DNA of 64,000 bases from JAUIKM01 sp964445695 (lineage in GTDB: Bacteria; Bacteroidota; Ignavibacteria; Kapaibacteriales; UBA7675). The stretch lies in contig CAYULF010000002.1 of NCBI GenBank assembly GCA_964445695.1, positions 330,393-394,392 of the forward strand, read 5' to 3'. A model generated the notes under the pieces. The model saw only the letters and a program-made list of their open reading frames with translations, was not told the DNA's origin and did not search any database. The position numbers and the translations under genes are program-made. This document shows positions 52,685 through 63,267 of this stretch, in pieces. Within the stretch, counting starts at the first letter, position 1; the number at the start of each line of letters is the position of its first letter.

Positions 52685-55600
52685 ATGAAATCTCCCAACT
52701 CACTCGTTCAAACCTGGCACGACTTCAGGCGCAATCTGCGTCGCCTGGCACGACTTGAAGAAACGACTCATTGCACGCTGCACGAGCGCAAGCGGCGCAA
52801 CATGCTGCGCAAGCGTACGGCCCGCATGGCCGAACTTCTCGGCAAGACGCGCGCGCGCGCCGCCGTCGCGGCCGCCATTGCCGCCGTCGGACTGGCGCCG
52901 TCGCTCATGGCACAGACGCCGACCATCACCGCGCTCAATCCGGATCGCAACGAAATCGACGTGTCGGTCAGCGCCAACATCCAGATCGACTTCAGCCGCT
53001 CGATGGATGCGGCCACCATTACCGGCGCCACCATTCGCATCTTCGGCACCCAGACCGGATTGCGCAGCGAGGACGGTCTGTTCAGCGGCAATCCCGCCCG
53101 CTTTTTTAATCCGGACCTGGACTATTATCCGGGTGAGAAAATCTATGTGACGGTCACAACCGACGCCGAAGCCGGCGGCACGCCCCTGGCTGAACCGGAA
53201 GTCTACATGTTCCGCGCGGCCGCACGCGGCAACGGACGAGGCTATTTTGCCGCAAGTACATTCGATGTCGGTCCGCGCGGCCGCGCCGCCGTAATCGGCG
53301 ATCTCGACGGCGACGACGACCTCGACATCCTGGTAGCGAACTCAAACAATGCCTCCTACCGCGTCATGCGCAACCAGGGCGGCGGCACCTTTACGTCCTT
53401 CGGTTTTGGATCCAGCTGGACCTTTGACGTCGACGGCGGCGACCTCGACGGCGACGGAGACCTCGATGTGATTGCCGCCAATGCCGTCAGTCAACAAACA
53501 GACATCCTGCTCAACAACGGAAACGGCACTTTCAGTACGTCCCACGTCGGCAATGCCGACATCAGCCGGGGAGTGCGCATCGGCGACCTCGACGGAGACG
53601 GAGACCTCGATGCGATCATCTCCAATGCCGACGCCGTACCCGAACTGCTGCTCAACAACGGCAACGGCACCTTTGCGGCGAGCACCATCGCCGGCACCGA
53701 CGACCTCGAAAAGTTCGACATCGGCGATCTGGACGGCGACGGCGACCTTGATGCGGTCTTTGCCGGTCTCGGCATCAGCCAGTTGATCCTCCTGAACAAC
53801 GGTGATGCAACTTTTGCGAGTTCGACCTTTGGAGGCACGGGAATCAATTGGTCCGCCGCCATCGGCGATCTGGACGGCGACGATGACAGCGATGTCATCA
53901 TCGTGGGAACCGGACAGAGCGAAATCTGGCTGAACAACGGCGACGCGACCTTTACCAGTTCGAATTTCTCCAGCAGCGACAGCGAAGATGTTGTCCTCGG
54001 CGATCTGGACGGCGACGGCGATCTCGATGCGATTCTGGCCAACTACAAGGAACAGCAGCACATCTGGTTCAATAACGGCGACGGCACCTTTTCGAGTTAT
54101 GCTTTTGGTCTGACCGATGGAGAGGCCGAGGGCATCAACCTGGGCGATCTGGACGGCGACGGAGACCTCGATGCCGTGATCTGCAACCGCAGCGACCAAC
54201 CTGTCGATCTGTGGTTCAACGCCACCTTGCCGCGCGTCACTTCCCTCACGCCTTCCACCAACGCAATCACGGCCGTGCGCGGCGACGATATCGTGATCAC
54301 GTTCAGCGAGGAGATGGACGGCAGCATTATCTCCACCAACGCTACGCCGGATCAGTCCAACATCACGCTCTACGGCAGCAACTCCTGCTACCTGACACGC
54401 AACGCGGAGGTAACGCAGGACATCACGGGCACGGAACTGCGCATCAATCCGAAGCGCGCCTTTTTTGCCGGCGAAGAAATTTCACTGTTGATCAAGGAAG
54501 GCAAGAGCACGCACAACGTCTTGCAGACCGACATTTCGCAGATTCAGTTCCGCGCCGCGGCGCTGGGCGGAACGGGCACCTTTGCAACCGGCACTTTCGA
54601 CATCGGCCCGCGCGGACGCGCGGCCGTGGCGGCCGACCTCGACAAAGACGGCGACATGGACCTCCTGATCGCCAACTCCAACAACGCCTCCTACCGCGTC
54701 ATGCGCAATCAGGGCGGCGGAACATTCACATCCTTTGGTTTTGGTTCCAGTTGGACATTCGACGTTGACGGCGGTGACCTCGACGGCGACGGCGACATGG
54801 ACGTCGTCGCCGCCAATGCGGTATCTCAGCAGACCGACATTTTGCTGAACAACGGCAACGGCACCTTTGCAACTTCTCACGTCGGCCAGGCCAACATCAG
54901 CCGCGGTGTCCGGGTAGCCGATCTGGACAACGACGGCGACCTGGATTTCATCATATCCAACGGCGACGCCGACACGGAAGTCTTTCTGAACAACGGCGAC
55001 GCTTCTTTTACCACGGCGACCGTGCCGGGCGACAGCAGGGAAAAACTGGACGTCGGCGACCTGAACGGCGACGGCTACATTGACGCGATTATCTCCGGTC
55101 TGAGCCTGCCGCAGCTCATCCTGCTCAACAACGGCGACGGAAGTTTTGCCACGTCGACCTTCGGCAGCGGCACCAGTCGCGCAGTTGCCATTGGCGATCT
55201 GGACGGAGACGGCGACCTCGACGCCATTATCGCCAACAACGGCGCGGAAGAAATCTGGATCAACAACGGCGACGCCACATTCACGAGCAGCAGCTTCGGC
55301 ACGGGCGACAGTGAAGATCTGGCCATCGGCGATCTGGACGGCGACGGCGACCTCGACGCCATTATCGGCAACTTCGCGGAACCGCAGCAAATCTGGATCA
55401 ATAACGGCGACGCTACCTTTACCAGCTCGGACTTTGGATCCGGCGATACCGAAGGCGTGACGATCGCCGACCTGGACGGCGACCTGGACATGGACGCCGT
55501 GATTCTGAACCGCGGTGACCAACCGCTCGACCTGTGGTTTAATCAACCTTCCGTGCCGGCGATCACGAGCATCACGCCGTCGACGACGACGGCCAGCCTG

Positions 55601-58600
55601 GGGGCCGCTCAGATCGTGGTCGAAGGAAAACAGTTTTACAACACAACGGCCAGCCTGACCGTGCTCGACTCGGGCGGTACCACCAACGGATCGATCCAAC
55701 TGAACATCATTTCCGGCTCGCCTTCGGGATTCACGGCGCAAATTCCGGCCGGTGTTTTCTCGACGATCGGCACGCTGACGCTGACGGTCGACAACGAAAT
55801 CGACACCGACACGGAAACGATAACAATCACCAACGACACGCCGTTGATTGCAACAAACAATATTGCAGTGGCCATCAATGAAGATGAGCCGACACAAATT
55901 ACGCTCACGTTAAGTGATGCAACCCCCGGAATATCCGGCCTGGTCGTAACGCCGCCGGCGGCGGATCTGACGACGATCGCTTCGATCTCGCAACAGGGCG
56001 CCACGGCGGCTACGACCAGTTTTTTAATTACACCCGTCGCAAATGCCAACGGTACGGTTCCGCTGACCTTTGAGGTGAGCGACGGTGCGGCGACAGGCTC
56101 CACGACCATCAACCTGACGGTAACGCCGGTCAACGATCCGCCGACGATTGCAACGAACAACACAGCGCTCACAACGGATGAAGACACGCTGGTAACGACC
56201 TGGGTGGATCTGAACGACATCGACACACCCTTCAGCAACCTGGTGTTAACCGCCTCGTCCTCGGATCCGAGTCTGATTCGCGACGAGGATATTACCTTCG
56301 GCGCAACCGGTGCGACCACAAGCGTCGACATCACGCCGAACTCTCACAGAAATGGCAGCGCGAATATTACAATCACGGTGGACGACGGCGAATATCAGCG
56401 CGCAACAACATTTAACATTACAGTAAATCCGGTGAACGATCCGCCGGCGGTGACGGCCGCCAGCACGACGGTCACGACCGACGAGGACACGGCGACGAGC
56501 ACGACGGTTGAACTGTCGGATCGCGACACGGCCGTCGGCACGCTGCAGTTAACAGCCACCTCGGCCGATCAGACGCTGCTGCGCGACGATCACATGTCCT
56601 TCGGCGTTACCGGCGCAACGACGACGCTGGATCTCGTACCGCAGACCAACGCCAACGGCAGCGTTCTGGTGACGGTCAGTGCATTCGACGGAGAATTCAC
56701 GCGTTCGACGACATTTACTTTTGTGGTTAATCCGGTTAACGATCCGCCGGCAATCACAGCCGCCAGCGTTAACGTCACGACCGACGAGGACACGGCGACC
56801 AGTTCGACGATCGAACTCTCCGACCGCGACACGAACTTCTCGAATCTGCTGTTGACGGCGACGTCGAGCAACCTCAGCGTCCTGCGCGATAATCAGATTT
56901 CGTTCGGCGCTACCGGCGCGACGACAAGCATAAATATGGATCCGGCGACCAACGCCAACGGCAGCGCCCTGGTGACAGTCACCGTCGACGACGGCGAATT
57001 CCAGCGATCGACCTCGTTTACCCTGACGGTTAACGCGGTCAACGATCCGCCCGCCATCACGGCGGCAAACACAAGCGTCACGACCGACGAAGAGAACGCA
57101 ACGTCAACGAGCGTCACTCTGTTCGATCGCGACACAAATTTCTCGAATCTGATATTAACGGCCACTTCGGCCGATCAGACGCTGCTGCGCGACGATCATA
57201 TATCGTTCGGCGTTACCGGCGCAACGACGACGCTGGATCTTGTACCGCAGACCAACGCCAACGGCAGCGCCCTGGTGACGGTCAGCGTCGACGACGGAGA
57301 GTTTACGCGTTCAACGACATTTACATTTGTCGTCAATCCGGTTAACGACCCGCCGGTAATTACCGCGGCGAATGTTAATGTCACGACCGACGAAGACACG
57401 GCGACGAGTTCAACGGTCGAACTGTTCGACCGCGACACAAATTTCTCCAACCTCGTGTTAACGGCGACGTCGAGCAACCTCAGCGTGCTGCGCGACAATC
57501 AGATATCGTTCGGCGCTACCGGCGCGACGACAAGCATAAATATGGATCCGGCGACCAACGCCAACGGCAGCGCCCTGGTGACAGTGACAGTCGACGACGG
57601 AGAGTTTACACGAACGACTTCGTTTACCCTGACGGTTAACGCGGTTGACGATCCGCCGTCCATCACGGCCGCCAATGCATTTGTCTTCACGAACGAAGAC
57701 ACGCCGACAACGACGACAGTCGACCTGTTTGACCGCGACACTCCCTTTGCGAACATTGAACTAAGTGCAGATTCCAACAATCCGTCGTTGATTGAAAGCG
57801 ATGGTATCAGCTTTGGCGCAACTGGCGCAACGGTCGTTGTGACCTTAACGCCCAAAGCAAATGCGGGCGACAGCGCACTGATCACGATCACGGCCGACGA
57901 CGGTTCAAGTCAGCGCGCCACGACCTTCACTCTGGTTGTCAATCCGGTTAACGACCCGCCGGTGATCACCGCGGCAAATGTTAATGTGACGACCGACGAG
58001 GACACGGCAACGAGCACGACCATCGAACTGTTTGACCGCGACACGGATTTTTCAAACCTCGTGTTGACGGCGACATCGAGCAATCTCTCCGTCCTGCGCA
58101 ACAACGGGATCTCGTTTGGCGCTACCGGCGCGACGACAAGCATCAACATGGATCCGGCGACCAACGCCAACGGCAGCGCTCTGGTGACGGTCACCGTCGA
58201 CGACGGCGAGTTCCAGCGATCGACATCGTTCAACCTGACAGTTAACGCTGTTAACGACCCGCCGAGCGTCACGGCAGCCAGTGCATTTGTGTTCACGGAT
58301 GAAGACACGCCGACGACGACGAGCATCGATCTGTTCGACCGCGACACGCCGTTTGCGAATATCGAGTTGAGTGCGACGTCCAGCAACCCGTCGCTGATAG
58401 AAGGCGAAGGGATTTCCTTCGGAGCGACCGGAAGCACGGTCGCCGTGAATTTAACACCCAAAGAAAACGCCGGCGACAGCGCGTTGATTACGGTGTTTGC
58501 CGACGACGGCGAATTCCAGCGTTCTACGTCATTTACTCTGGTCGTCAATCCGGTTAACGATCCGCCGACGATTACGGCGGGCACAGTTAACGCTTTTGCG

Positions 58601-61090
58601 GACCAGAACAGTTTCACGACGGTAAACATTTTCATTGACGACAGAGATTCGTCTGTGCCGGGGCTGATCCTGAGCGCGACGTCGGCCAATCAGGCGTTGC
58701 TGTCAGACAGCGGAATTTCTTTCGGCGCGACGGCCGGCACCGTTGTAATGACCATGACTTCGAACTGCGGCCAGGTCGGCGATGTGGATGTGACGGTGAC
58801 GGTTTCGGACGGCGAATACGAAGTCTCGACGCTGTTAACACTGACAGTCGTCCCGATTAACGACCTGAGCATTACCGGCGCTACCTGCGCCTGCCCGGAC
58901 ATGCTGCTGACATATACGGCACTTCCGGTTGACCCGACGGCCTCGCACGTCTGGTCGGTGGAAGGCGGGACAATCAAAAGCGGCCAGGGTTCCGGTTCGA
59001 TCATCGTGACCTGGGACAACGGCGCGACCATCGCGACGGTTTCGGTGGACCGCACGGCCTTGACGGGTTGTACAAGTTCAACGGTGCTGACGGGCACGCC
59101 CAAGGTGTTCCGCGCGGTGCAGGACTACGTGACGGTGACCTCGTCGAGCGCCGACATCGACGTGTTAAACAACGACCTCGGCACGGGAATTTCGCTCCAC
59201 GCAGTTCAAACGCCGAACTTCGGTTCGATCTCCAGTAATGGTTCGGTCGTGACGTACACGCCCGATCCGGGATTTGCGGGCGTCGACGTGTTTGAGTACG
59301 CAATTACTTCGGGCGACGGCTGCATAGCCACCGGCGCGATTGTAGCGGCCGTTTCGGCCAATCCGGTTGTAAACGCCAACCTCGAATTTGTTGAAGTTGA
59401 GCGCAATGGATTCAACGGAACAAAAGGACTCAAGGGCGCCTTTTCCGCCGTGGTCAGTCCGGACGGCAAGTTTGTGTACACGGTCGCACGCCTGCATCAT
59501 TCGATCGTCATATTCAGCCGCGATACCAGCGACGGAACGTTAAGCTACGTCGATCGCGTGCGCAACCTGCGCGGCGGCGTCGTGGGGCTTGAGTACCCCG
59601 AAGACATTGCAATGGATCCCGCCGGCGACTATGTGTTCGTGGCGGCCTACGGCGACAACGCCATGTTGATTTTCGAGCGCGATCAGAGCACGGGCGAGCT
59701 CGACTTCGTCGAGCGCAAAAAACGCGGACAGACCGACAACGGCATCGATATTCGCGGACTTAAACGCCCGCGCAATCTGGCGGTCAGCCCCGATGGTCGC
59801 AACGTGTACGTGAGCGGCAACGACGACAACTCATTGGCGGTGTTTGTGCGCAACGACGGCCTCGGCGTGTTTAACTACCTCGAAGTGCAAAAGGACGGTC
59901 AGGACGGCGTCGACGGACTGCGCGGGGCTCGCGGCGTGGCGGTGAGCTACGACGGCAAACAAGTCTACGTTGCGGGTTCGGATGAAGAATCAATTGCCAT
60001 GTTCGACCGCGATCCGGCGGACGGAAGCCTGAGTTTTGTGCAGCGTTACCGCGAAGGCGTGGGCGGCATCAACGGACTTGACGTCGTTACAGATGTGGAC
60101 GTGAGTCCCGACGGACGCAACGTGTACGCGGCGGGCCTGGGCGACGACGCCGTGGTGCAGTTCTCCCGCTCTTCCGCCGATGGAAGCCTGACATATCAGG
60201 GCAAATACACGGACGGAACCAACGGCATCAGCGGTCTGGACGCCGTCGCATACGTGCAGACCGGCCCCGGCGGCAGCTACGTCTGGGCCAGCAGCGCGCT
60301 GGAAAACTCGCTGGTGATGTTCAAACGCGATGCGGCTACGGGCGACCTGACGCTCATGGACGAGGCATTCGACGGCGTCGACGGATTTGACGGACTGGAA
60401 GGCGCGCGCGCCTTTGCGCTGTGGCAGACGGATCCCGAAATCTACGTCACAGGATCGCTGGAGACGGCGCTCGCGGTGCTGCGCGCCAATCAACAGCCGG
60501 TAGCGACAATGGACGCCGGCGGGTCGGTCGCCGCCAACGGCACAGAGGTGATAAGCGCCCTGAGCAACGACAGCGATCCCGACGGCAACAGCCTGACGAT
60601 TACGGCCAAGACGGACGGCGCTCTCGGCACGGTGGCGATTACCGGCGGCGGCACGACGCTGGACTACACGGCGGGCGCTTCGACGGGTATGGATTCGTTC
60701 ACCTACACAATTTCGGACGGCCACGGCGGCAGCTCGACGGCCACGGTCTCGATTGCGGTTGTTCAGCCCAAACTCGGCGTCTCCTCGCCGGAAACGGGCG
60801 ACATCAACAGCCTGCTGACGCTCTCGCCCAACCCGGCGGATAAACACGTCACGGTCGGTTTCTCGCTCGACAACGAGGCGGCGCTGAATTTAAGCATCGT
60901 CGACCTGAAAGGCGTCGAGCGCTTCAGCCGGGATCTCGGCAGTTTTGCCGCCGGCACGCACGGCGTTGAGATTCAGCTGCTGGAAGCCACCGGCGCGGAC
61001 CTGCCGGCGGGCGCTTATTTCGTGGAGCTGGGCGTCAAGACGGTTGACGGCGTGGAGGCCAAACTGGTCGGCCGCCTGGTGATCAAGTAA
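52685..61090 (+). CDS. Giant secreted FG-GAP/cadherin-like/YVTN protein with T9SS signal (giant 3)
   Basis: This 2,801-aa protein is the largest of the three paralogues. ATG 52685 is preferred; GTG 52571 is possible. A leader with more than a dozen Arg/Lys precedes a signal core ending MA/QTP near residue 76. Two cycles of Big_5-like domain plus seven FG-GAP repeats follow, then an IPT-like domain and ten cadherin-like/tandem-95 modules (V-T-T-D-E-D-T-A-T-S-x-T-V-E-L). After these come a PKD-like segment, a seven-repeat YVTN propeller, a final tandem-95 module and a type-A T9SS sorting domain (LTLSPNPADKHVTV ... GRLVIK). Acidic D-x-D-x-D loops imply calcium binding. Probably a surface or matrix protein. 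A strong terminator follows. Confidence 0.88.
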   Translation: MKSPNSLVQTWHDFRRNLRRLARLEETTHCTLHERKRRNMLRKRTARMAELLGKTRARAAVAAAIAAVGLAPSLMAQTPTITALNPDRNEIDVSVSANIQIDFSRSMDAATITGATIRIFGTQTGLRSEDGLFSGNPARFFNPDLDYYPGEKIYVTVTTDAEAGGTPLAEPEVYMFRAAARGNGRGYFAASTFDVGPRGRAAVIGDLDGDDDLDILVANSNNASYRVMRNQGGGTFTSFGFGSSWTFDVDGGDLDGDGDLDVIAANAVSQQTDILLNNGNGTFSTSHVGNADISRGVRIGDLDGDGDLDAIISNADAVPELLLNNGNGTFAASTIAGTDDLEKFDIGDLDGDGDLDAVFAGLGISQLILLNNGDATFASSTFGGTGINWSAAIGDLDGDDDSDVIIVGTGQSEIWLNNGDATFTSSNFSSSDSEDVVLGDLDGDGDLDAILANYKEQQHIWFNNGDGTFSSYAFGLTDGEAEGINLGDLDGDGDLDAVICNRSDQPVDLWFNATLPRVTSLTPSTNAITAVRGDDIVITFSEEMDGSIISTNATPDQSNITLYGSNSCYLTRNAEVTQDITGTELRINPKRAFFAGEEISLLIKEGKSTHNVLQTDISQIQFRAAALGGTGTFATGTFDIGPRGRAAVAADLDKDGDMDLLIANSNNASYRVMRNQGGGTFTSFGFGSSWTFDVDGGDLDGDGDMDVVAANAVSQQTDILLNNGNGTFATSHVGQANISRGVRVADLDNDGDLDFIISNGDADTEVFLNNGDASFTTATVPGDSREKLDVGDLNGDGYIDAIISGLSLPQLILLNNGDGSFATSTFGSGTSRAVAIGDLDGDGDLDAIIANNGAEEIWINNGDATFTSSSFGTGDSEDLAIGDLDGDGDLDAIIGNFAEPQQIWINNGDATFTSSDFGSGDTEGVTIADLDGDLDMDAVILNRGDQPLDLWFNQPSVPAITSITPSTTTASLGAAQIVVEGKQFYNTTASLTVLDSGGTTNGSIQLNIISGSPSGFTAQIPAGVFSTIGTLTLTVDNEIDTDTETITITNDTPLIATNNIAVAINEDEPTQITLTLSDATPGISGLVVTPPAADLTTIASISQQGATAATTSFLITPVANANGTVPLTFEVSDGAATGSTTINLTVTPVNDPPTIATNNTALTTDEDTLVTTWVDLNDIDTPFSNLVLTASSSDPSLIRDEDITFGATGATTSVDITPNSHRNGSANITITVDDGEYQRATTFNITVNPVNDPPAVTAASTTVTTDEDTATSTTVELSDRDTAVGTLQLTATSADQTLLRDDHMSFGVTGATTTLDLVPQTNANGSVLVTVSAFDGEFTRSTTFTFVVNPVNDPPAITAASVNVTTDEDTATSSTIELSDRDTNFSNLLLTATSSNLSVLRDNQISFGATGATTSINMDPATNANGSALVTVTVDDGEFQRSTSFTLTVNAVNDPPAITAANTSVTTDEENATSTSVTLFDRDTNFSNLILTATSADQTLLRDDHISFGVTGATTTLDLVPQTNANGSALVTVSVDDGEFTRSTTFTFVVNPVNDPPVITAANVNVTTDEDTATSSTVELFDRDTNFSNLVLTATSSNLSVLRDNQISFGATGATTSINMDPATNANGSALVTVTVDDGEFTRTTSFTLTVNAVDDPPSITAANAFVFTNEDTPTTTTVDLFDRDTPFANIELSADSNNPSLIESDGISFGATGATVVVTLTPKANAGDSALITITADDGSSQRATTFTLVVNPVNDPPVITAANVNVTTDEDTATSTTIELFDRDTDFSNLVLTATSSNLSVLRNNGISFGATGATTSINMDPATNANGSALVTVTVDDGEFQRSTSFNLTVNAVNDPPSVTAASAFVFTDEDTPTTTSIDLFDRDTPFANIELSATSSNPSLIEGEGISFGATGSTVAVNLTPKENAGDSALITVFADDGEFQRSTSFTLVVNPVNDPPTITAGTVNAFADQNSFTTVNIFIDDRDSSVPGLILSATSANQALLSDSGISFGATAGTVVMTMTSNCGQVGDVDVTVTVSDGEYEVSTLLTLTVVPINDLSITGATCACPDMLLTYTALPVDPTASHVWSVEGGTIKSGQGSGSIIVTWDNGATIATVSVDRTALTGCTSSTVLTGTPKVFRAVQDYVTVTSSSADIDVLNNDLGTGISLHAVQTPNFGSISSNGSVVTYTPDPGFAGVDVFEYAITSGDGCIATGAIVAAVSANPVVNANLEFVEVERNGFNGTKGLKGAFSAVVSPDGKFVYTVARLHHSIVIFSRDTSDGTLSYVDRVRNLRGGVVGLEYPEDIAMDPAGDYVFVAAYGDNAMLIFERDQSTGELDFVERKKRGQTDNGIDIRGLKRPRNLAVSPDGRNVYVSGNDDNSLAVFVRNDGLGVFNYLEVQKDGQDGVDGLRGARGVAVSYDGKQVYVAGSDEESIAMFDRDPADGSLSFVQRYREGVGGINGLDVVTDVDVSPDGRNVYAAGLGDDAVVQFSRSSADGSLTYQGKYTDGTNGISGLDAVAYVQTGPGGSYVWASSALENSLVMFKRDAATGDLTLMDEAFDGVDGFDGLEGARAFALWQTDPEIYVTGSLETALAVLRANQQPVATMDAGGSVAANGTEVISALSNDSDPDGNSLTITAKTDGALGTVAITGGGTTLDYTAGASTGMDSFTYTISDGHGGSSTATVSIAVVQPKLGVSSPETGDINSLLTLSPNPADKHVTVGFSLDNEAALNLSIVDLKGVERFSRDLGSFAAGTHGVEIQLLEATGADLPAGAYFVELGVKTVDGVEAKLVGRLVIK
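56437..58600. repeat. Tandem ~303-bp cadherin-like module array within giant 3
   Basis: Modules of ~101 codons recur; alternate modules are the most alike, giving a 606-bp period (CGTTACCGGCGCAACGACGA at ~56605 and ~57211). The same period is found in giant 2, suggesting that two-module units are the unit of duplication. Confidence 0.75.
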
Positions 61091-61117
61091 TCGCGCCGGA
61101 AAATCCACACACAGTTC

Positions 61118-61151
61118 AAAGCCCGGCGGAAGTAATGTTCCGTCGGGCTTT
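61118..61151 (+). terminator. Intrinsic terminator of giant 3
   Basis: Stem AAAGCCCGGCGGAA (61118-61131) with TTCCGTCGGGCTTT (61138-61151) pairs throughout with one G-U, with a 6-nt loop and terminal TTT. It starts 27 nt after the stop codon. Confidence 0.85.
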
Positions 61152-61664
61152 GTTGATTGTGGACCTGAGCGCGGCGCAACTCTCGCGCTTTGGCTTGAGA
61201 TCTCGTTGTTGAAGGCGGATGTTGTCGGGCAGAGGCCGAAGAATTCTGGTTTCAAGCGCCGAATACGTGAAACTACGTATGAGCTGTGAGCCCTAAGGGC
61301 TCACAGCTGTTTTTCGAGCTGGGAACGCCGCACAGACTAAGCTATTCGTTGTTTATGTGCTCGCGACGGCTCAAGTGCGTTTGCAACTCAGAGACTGCAA
61401 ACGTCTCACTCTGTGGCAAACAAGAATGTCAGAAAGCAAGCCGGCGAGTGCCAACGAGAAGGCGAAGCAATCAGATTGCAGCGTTGAGGAGCGAAACACC
61501 GGTGGGTGGCGTTGTGTTGATGATAATCGTAATTTGGGCGCGGAAACGTCTGCGCGAAAAGAATGCGGCTCACAATGTCCGCAATTCATTCAGATTCCAG
61601 AGGCACTGCCGGCAGCCCGCGGCACTCAATCGATTCCCGGCCGGAATCACAATCCCAAACGACT
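61152..61664. repeat. Repeat-bearing gap: P29 (61281-61309) and R2 (61415-61444)
   Basis: TACGTGAAACTACGTA precedes the palindrome GAGCTGTGAGCCCT / AGGGCTCACAGCTG, which is followed by TTTTT. Further on, GTTTGC...GCAAAC forms a small hairpin (61380-61402) and R2 lies on plus, continuing to GAAGGCGAAGC. Short open frames here are not credible genes. The order P29 then R2 is the same as at 49280-49447. Confidence 0.65.
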
Positions 61665-63257
61665 ATGAAAAACAGATACCAGATTCTGACAGCAGTGCTT
61701 TTGTTGTTTGCCGCTCCGGCCGTGACCGAGCTGATCGCGGCCGACCCAACATACAGCGAGGATATTGCGCCGATCCTGTTCAACAATTGCGTGAGCTGTC
61801 ACAGATCGGGTGAGATTGCGCCCTTCGAGCTGCTGACCTACGAAGACGCCGCCAACCGCGCGCAGATGATCAAAGCCGTGACGCAGTCGCGCTACATGCC
61901 GCCGTGGAAAGCCGAGCCGGGATACGGTGAGTTTGCCTACAATGCGAGCCTCTCGCAGGCGGAGATTGACATGATTGCCGCATGGGTGGATGCGGGCATG
62001 CCGCCCGGGGACCCAAATATGACGCCCGCCCCGCCGGTTTTTGCGGAGGGTTCACAGCTGGGCGTACCGGACCTGATCCTGTCGATGGAAGAAGCATGGC
62101 CAATAAAGGACAGCTACCGCGATGAATACCGCAATTTCGTACTGCCGACAGGGCTGACGGAAGACAGAGTCGTCGCCGCAATTGAATTCCGGCCGGGCAA
62201 TCCCAAGGTGGTGCACCACGCGATTGTCTATGCCGATGAAACCGGAACCGCGCGCCAACTGGACGCCGACGACCCCGGATACGGCTATTCCAATTTCGGC
62301 GGTCCCGGCGTTTCCGAAGCCAAGTTCTTTGAAGGTTATGTGCCCGGCCGCAAAGTTGACTTTTTTCCGCAGGGCATGGGCATGATCCTGAAAAAAGGCA
62401 CGGATCTGATTCTCAATCTGCACTATGCGCCGTCGGTGACGGAAGAAGAAGACAAGTCCTATGTTAACATCTTTTTTGCCGACGAACGACCACAGGACAC
62501 ACGACAGGTTTTCCAGGAATTTGTCATGTCGCCCTTTTTCATCGAAAACGGGCCGTTTGTCATTCCGCCGAACCAGATTTCAACGTTTACGGGTCGTTTA
62601 ACAATTCCGGCCGATGTGTCTGTGATGGGCATTGCGCCGCACCAGCACTTGTTGGGTCGCTCTGTCAAGTCCTGGGTGGAGACGCCCGACGGCAAAACGA
62701 TTCCGCTGATTTCGGTTCCCGACTGGGACTTCAACTGGCAGGGTTCCTACAGGTTTAAAACCCTGACTCGCATTCCGGAAGGCAGCGACCTGGTGTACCA
62801 GGCGACCTACGACAATACGGCCGACAATCCTTCCAATCCCAGTTCGCCGCCGCAGACGGCGCGGTGGGGCGAACGCACGAGCGACGAAATGTTCCTGTGT
62901 TCGTTCCAGTGGGTGAACTATCAGCCCGGCGACGAGTTTATTAAACTGGAGCAGGACGGCACGACCTCTTCGGCAGGCGATCAGAGAAACGACAACCTGT
63001 ACAATGTTAAACTGCACCCCAACCCGTCTTCCGGCGCGGCGCAGATTTCCTTCACGCTGCCGCAGAGCGCTACGGTCACAGTTGAAATCAGCGACATTCG
63101 CGGCGCCATTCTGCAGTATCCGTTGTTGAACGCCTCACTGCCGGCGGGCGATCACGATGTGAACATCAAGGGCGAACAGCTGGCTCCCGGCACGTATTAC
63201 TGTCGCTTCCGCGCGGGCGAAGACAGCTTCGGCACGCGGATGCTGATCGTCAGATAA
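61665..63257 (+). CDS. Cytochrome c / copper type II monooxygenase-like protein with T9SS signal
   Basis: This 530-aa exported protein starts at ATG 61665. A normal signal peptide (ILTAVLLLFAAPAV) is followed by a cytochrome c domain with heme motif C42-V-S-C45-H46. The next ~320 residues resemble the PHM-like copper monooxygenase: HH pair in KVVHHAIVY, LNLHYAP, the HxH of IAPHQHLLG and a late Met in DEMFLCSF, the candidate copper ligands. The last ~80 residues are a type-A T9SS domain (VKLHPNPSSGAAQ ... MLIVR). It probably performs an oxidation at the cell surface, with electrons through the heme; substrate unknown. The redoxin gene starts 10 nt later. Confidence 0.82.
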   Translation: MKNRYQILTAVLLLFAAPAVTELIAADPTYSEDIAPILFNNCVSCHRSGEIAPFELLTYEDAANRAQMIKAVTQSRYMPPWKAEPGYGEFAYNASLSQAEIDMIAAWVDAGMPPGDPNMTPAPPVFAEGSQLGVPDLILSMEEAWPIKDSYRDEYRNFVLPTGLTEDRVVAAIEFRPGNPKVVHHAIVYADETGTARQLDADDPGYGYSNFGGPGVSEAKFFEGYVPGRKVDFFPQGMGMILKKGTDLILNLHYAPSVTEEEDKSYVNIFFADERPQDTRQVFQEFVMSPFFIENGPFVIPPNQISTFTGRLTIPADVSVMGIAPHQHLLGRSVKSWVETPDGKTIPLISVPDWDFNWQGSYRFKTLTRIPEGSDLVYQATYDNTADNPSNPSSPPQTARWGERTSDEMFLCSFQWVNYQPGDEFIKLEQDGTTSSAGDQRNDNLYNVKLHPNPSSGAAQISFTLPQSATVTVEISDIRGAILQYPLLNASLPAGDHDVNIKGEQLAPGTYYCRFRAGEDSFGTRMLIVR

Positions 63258-63267
63258 GGAGGCGGAC

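Noticed and set aside
54211..54768. Frame-shifted open frame inside giant 3
   Set aside because: It is a shadow of FG-GAP coding sequence with no start signal or domain of its own.
61286..61813. Open reading frame across the P29/R2 region and the start of the monooxygenase gene
   Set aside because: It runs through dispersed repeats and overlaps the signal peptide and heme motif of the real gene in another frame.
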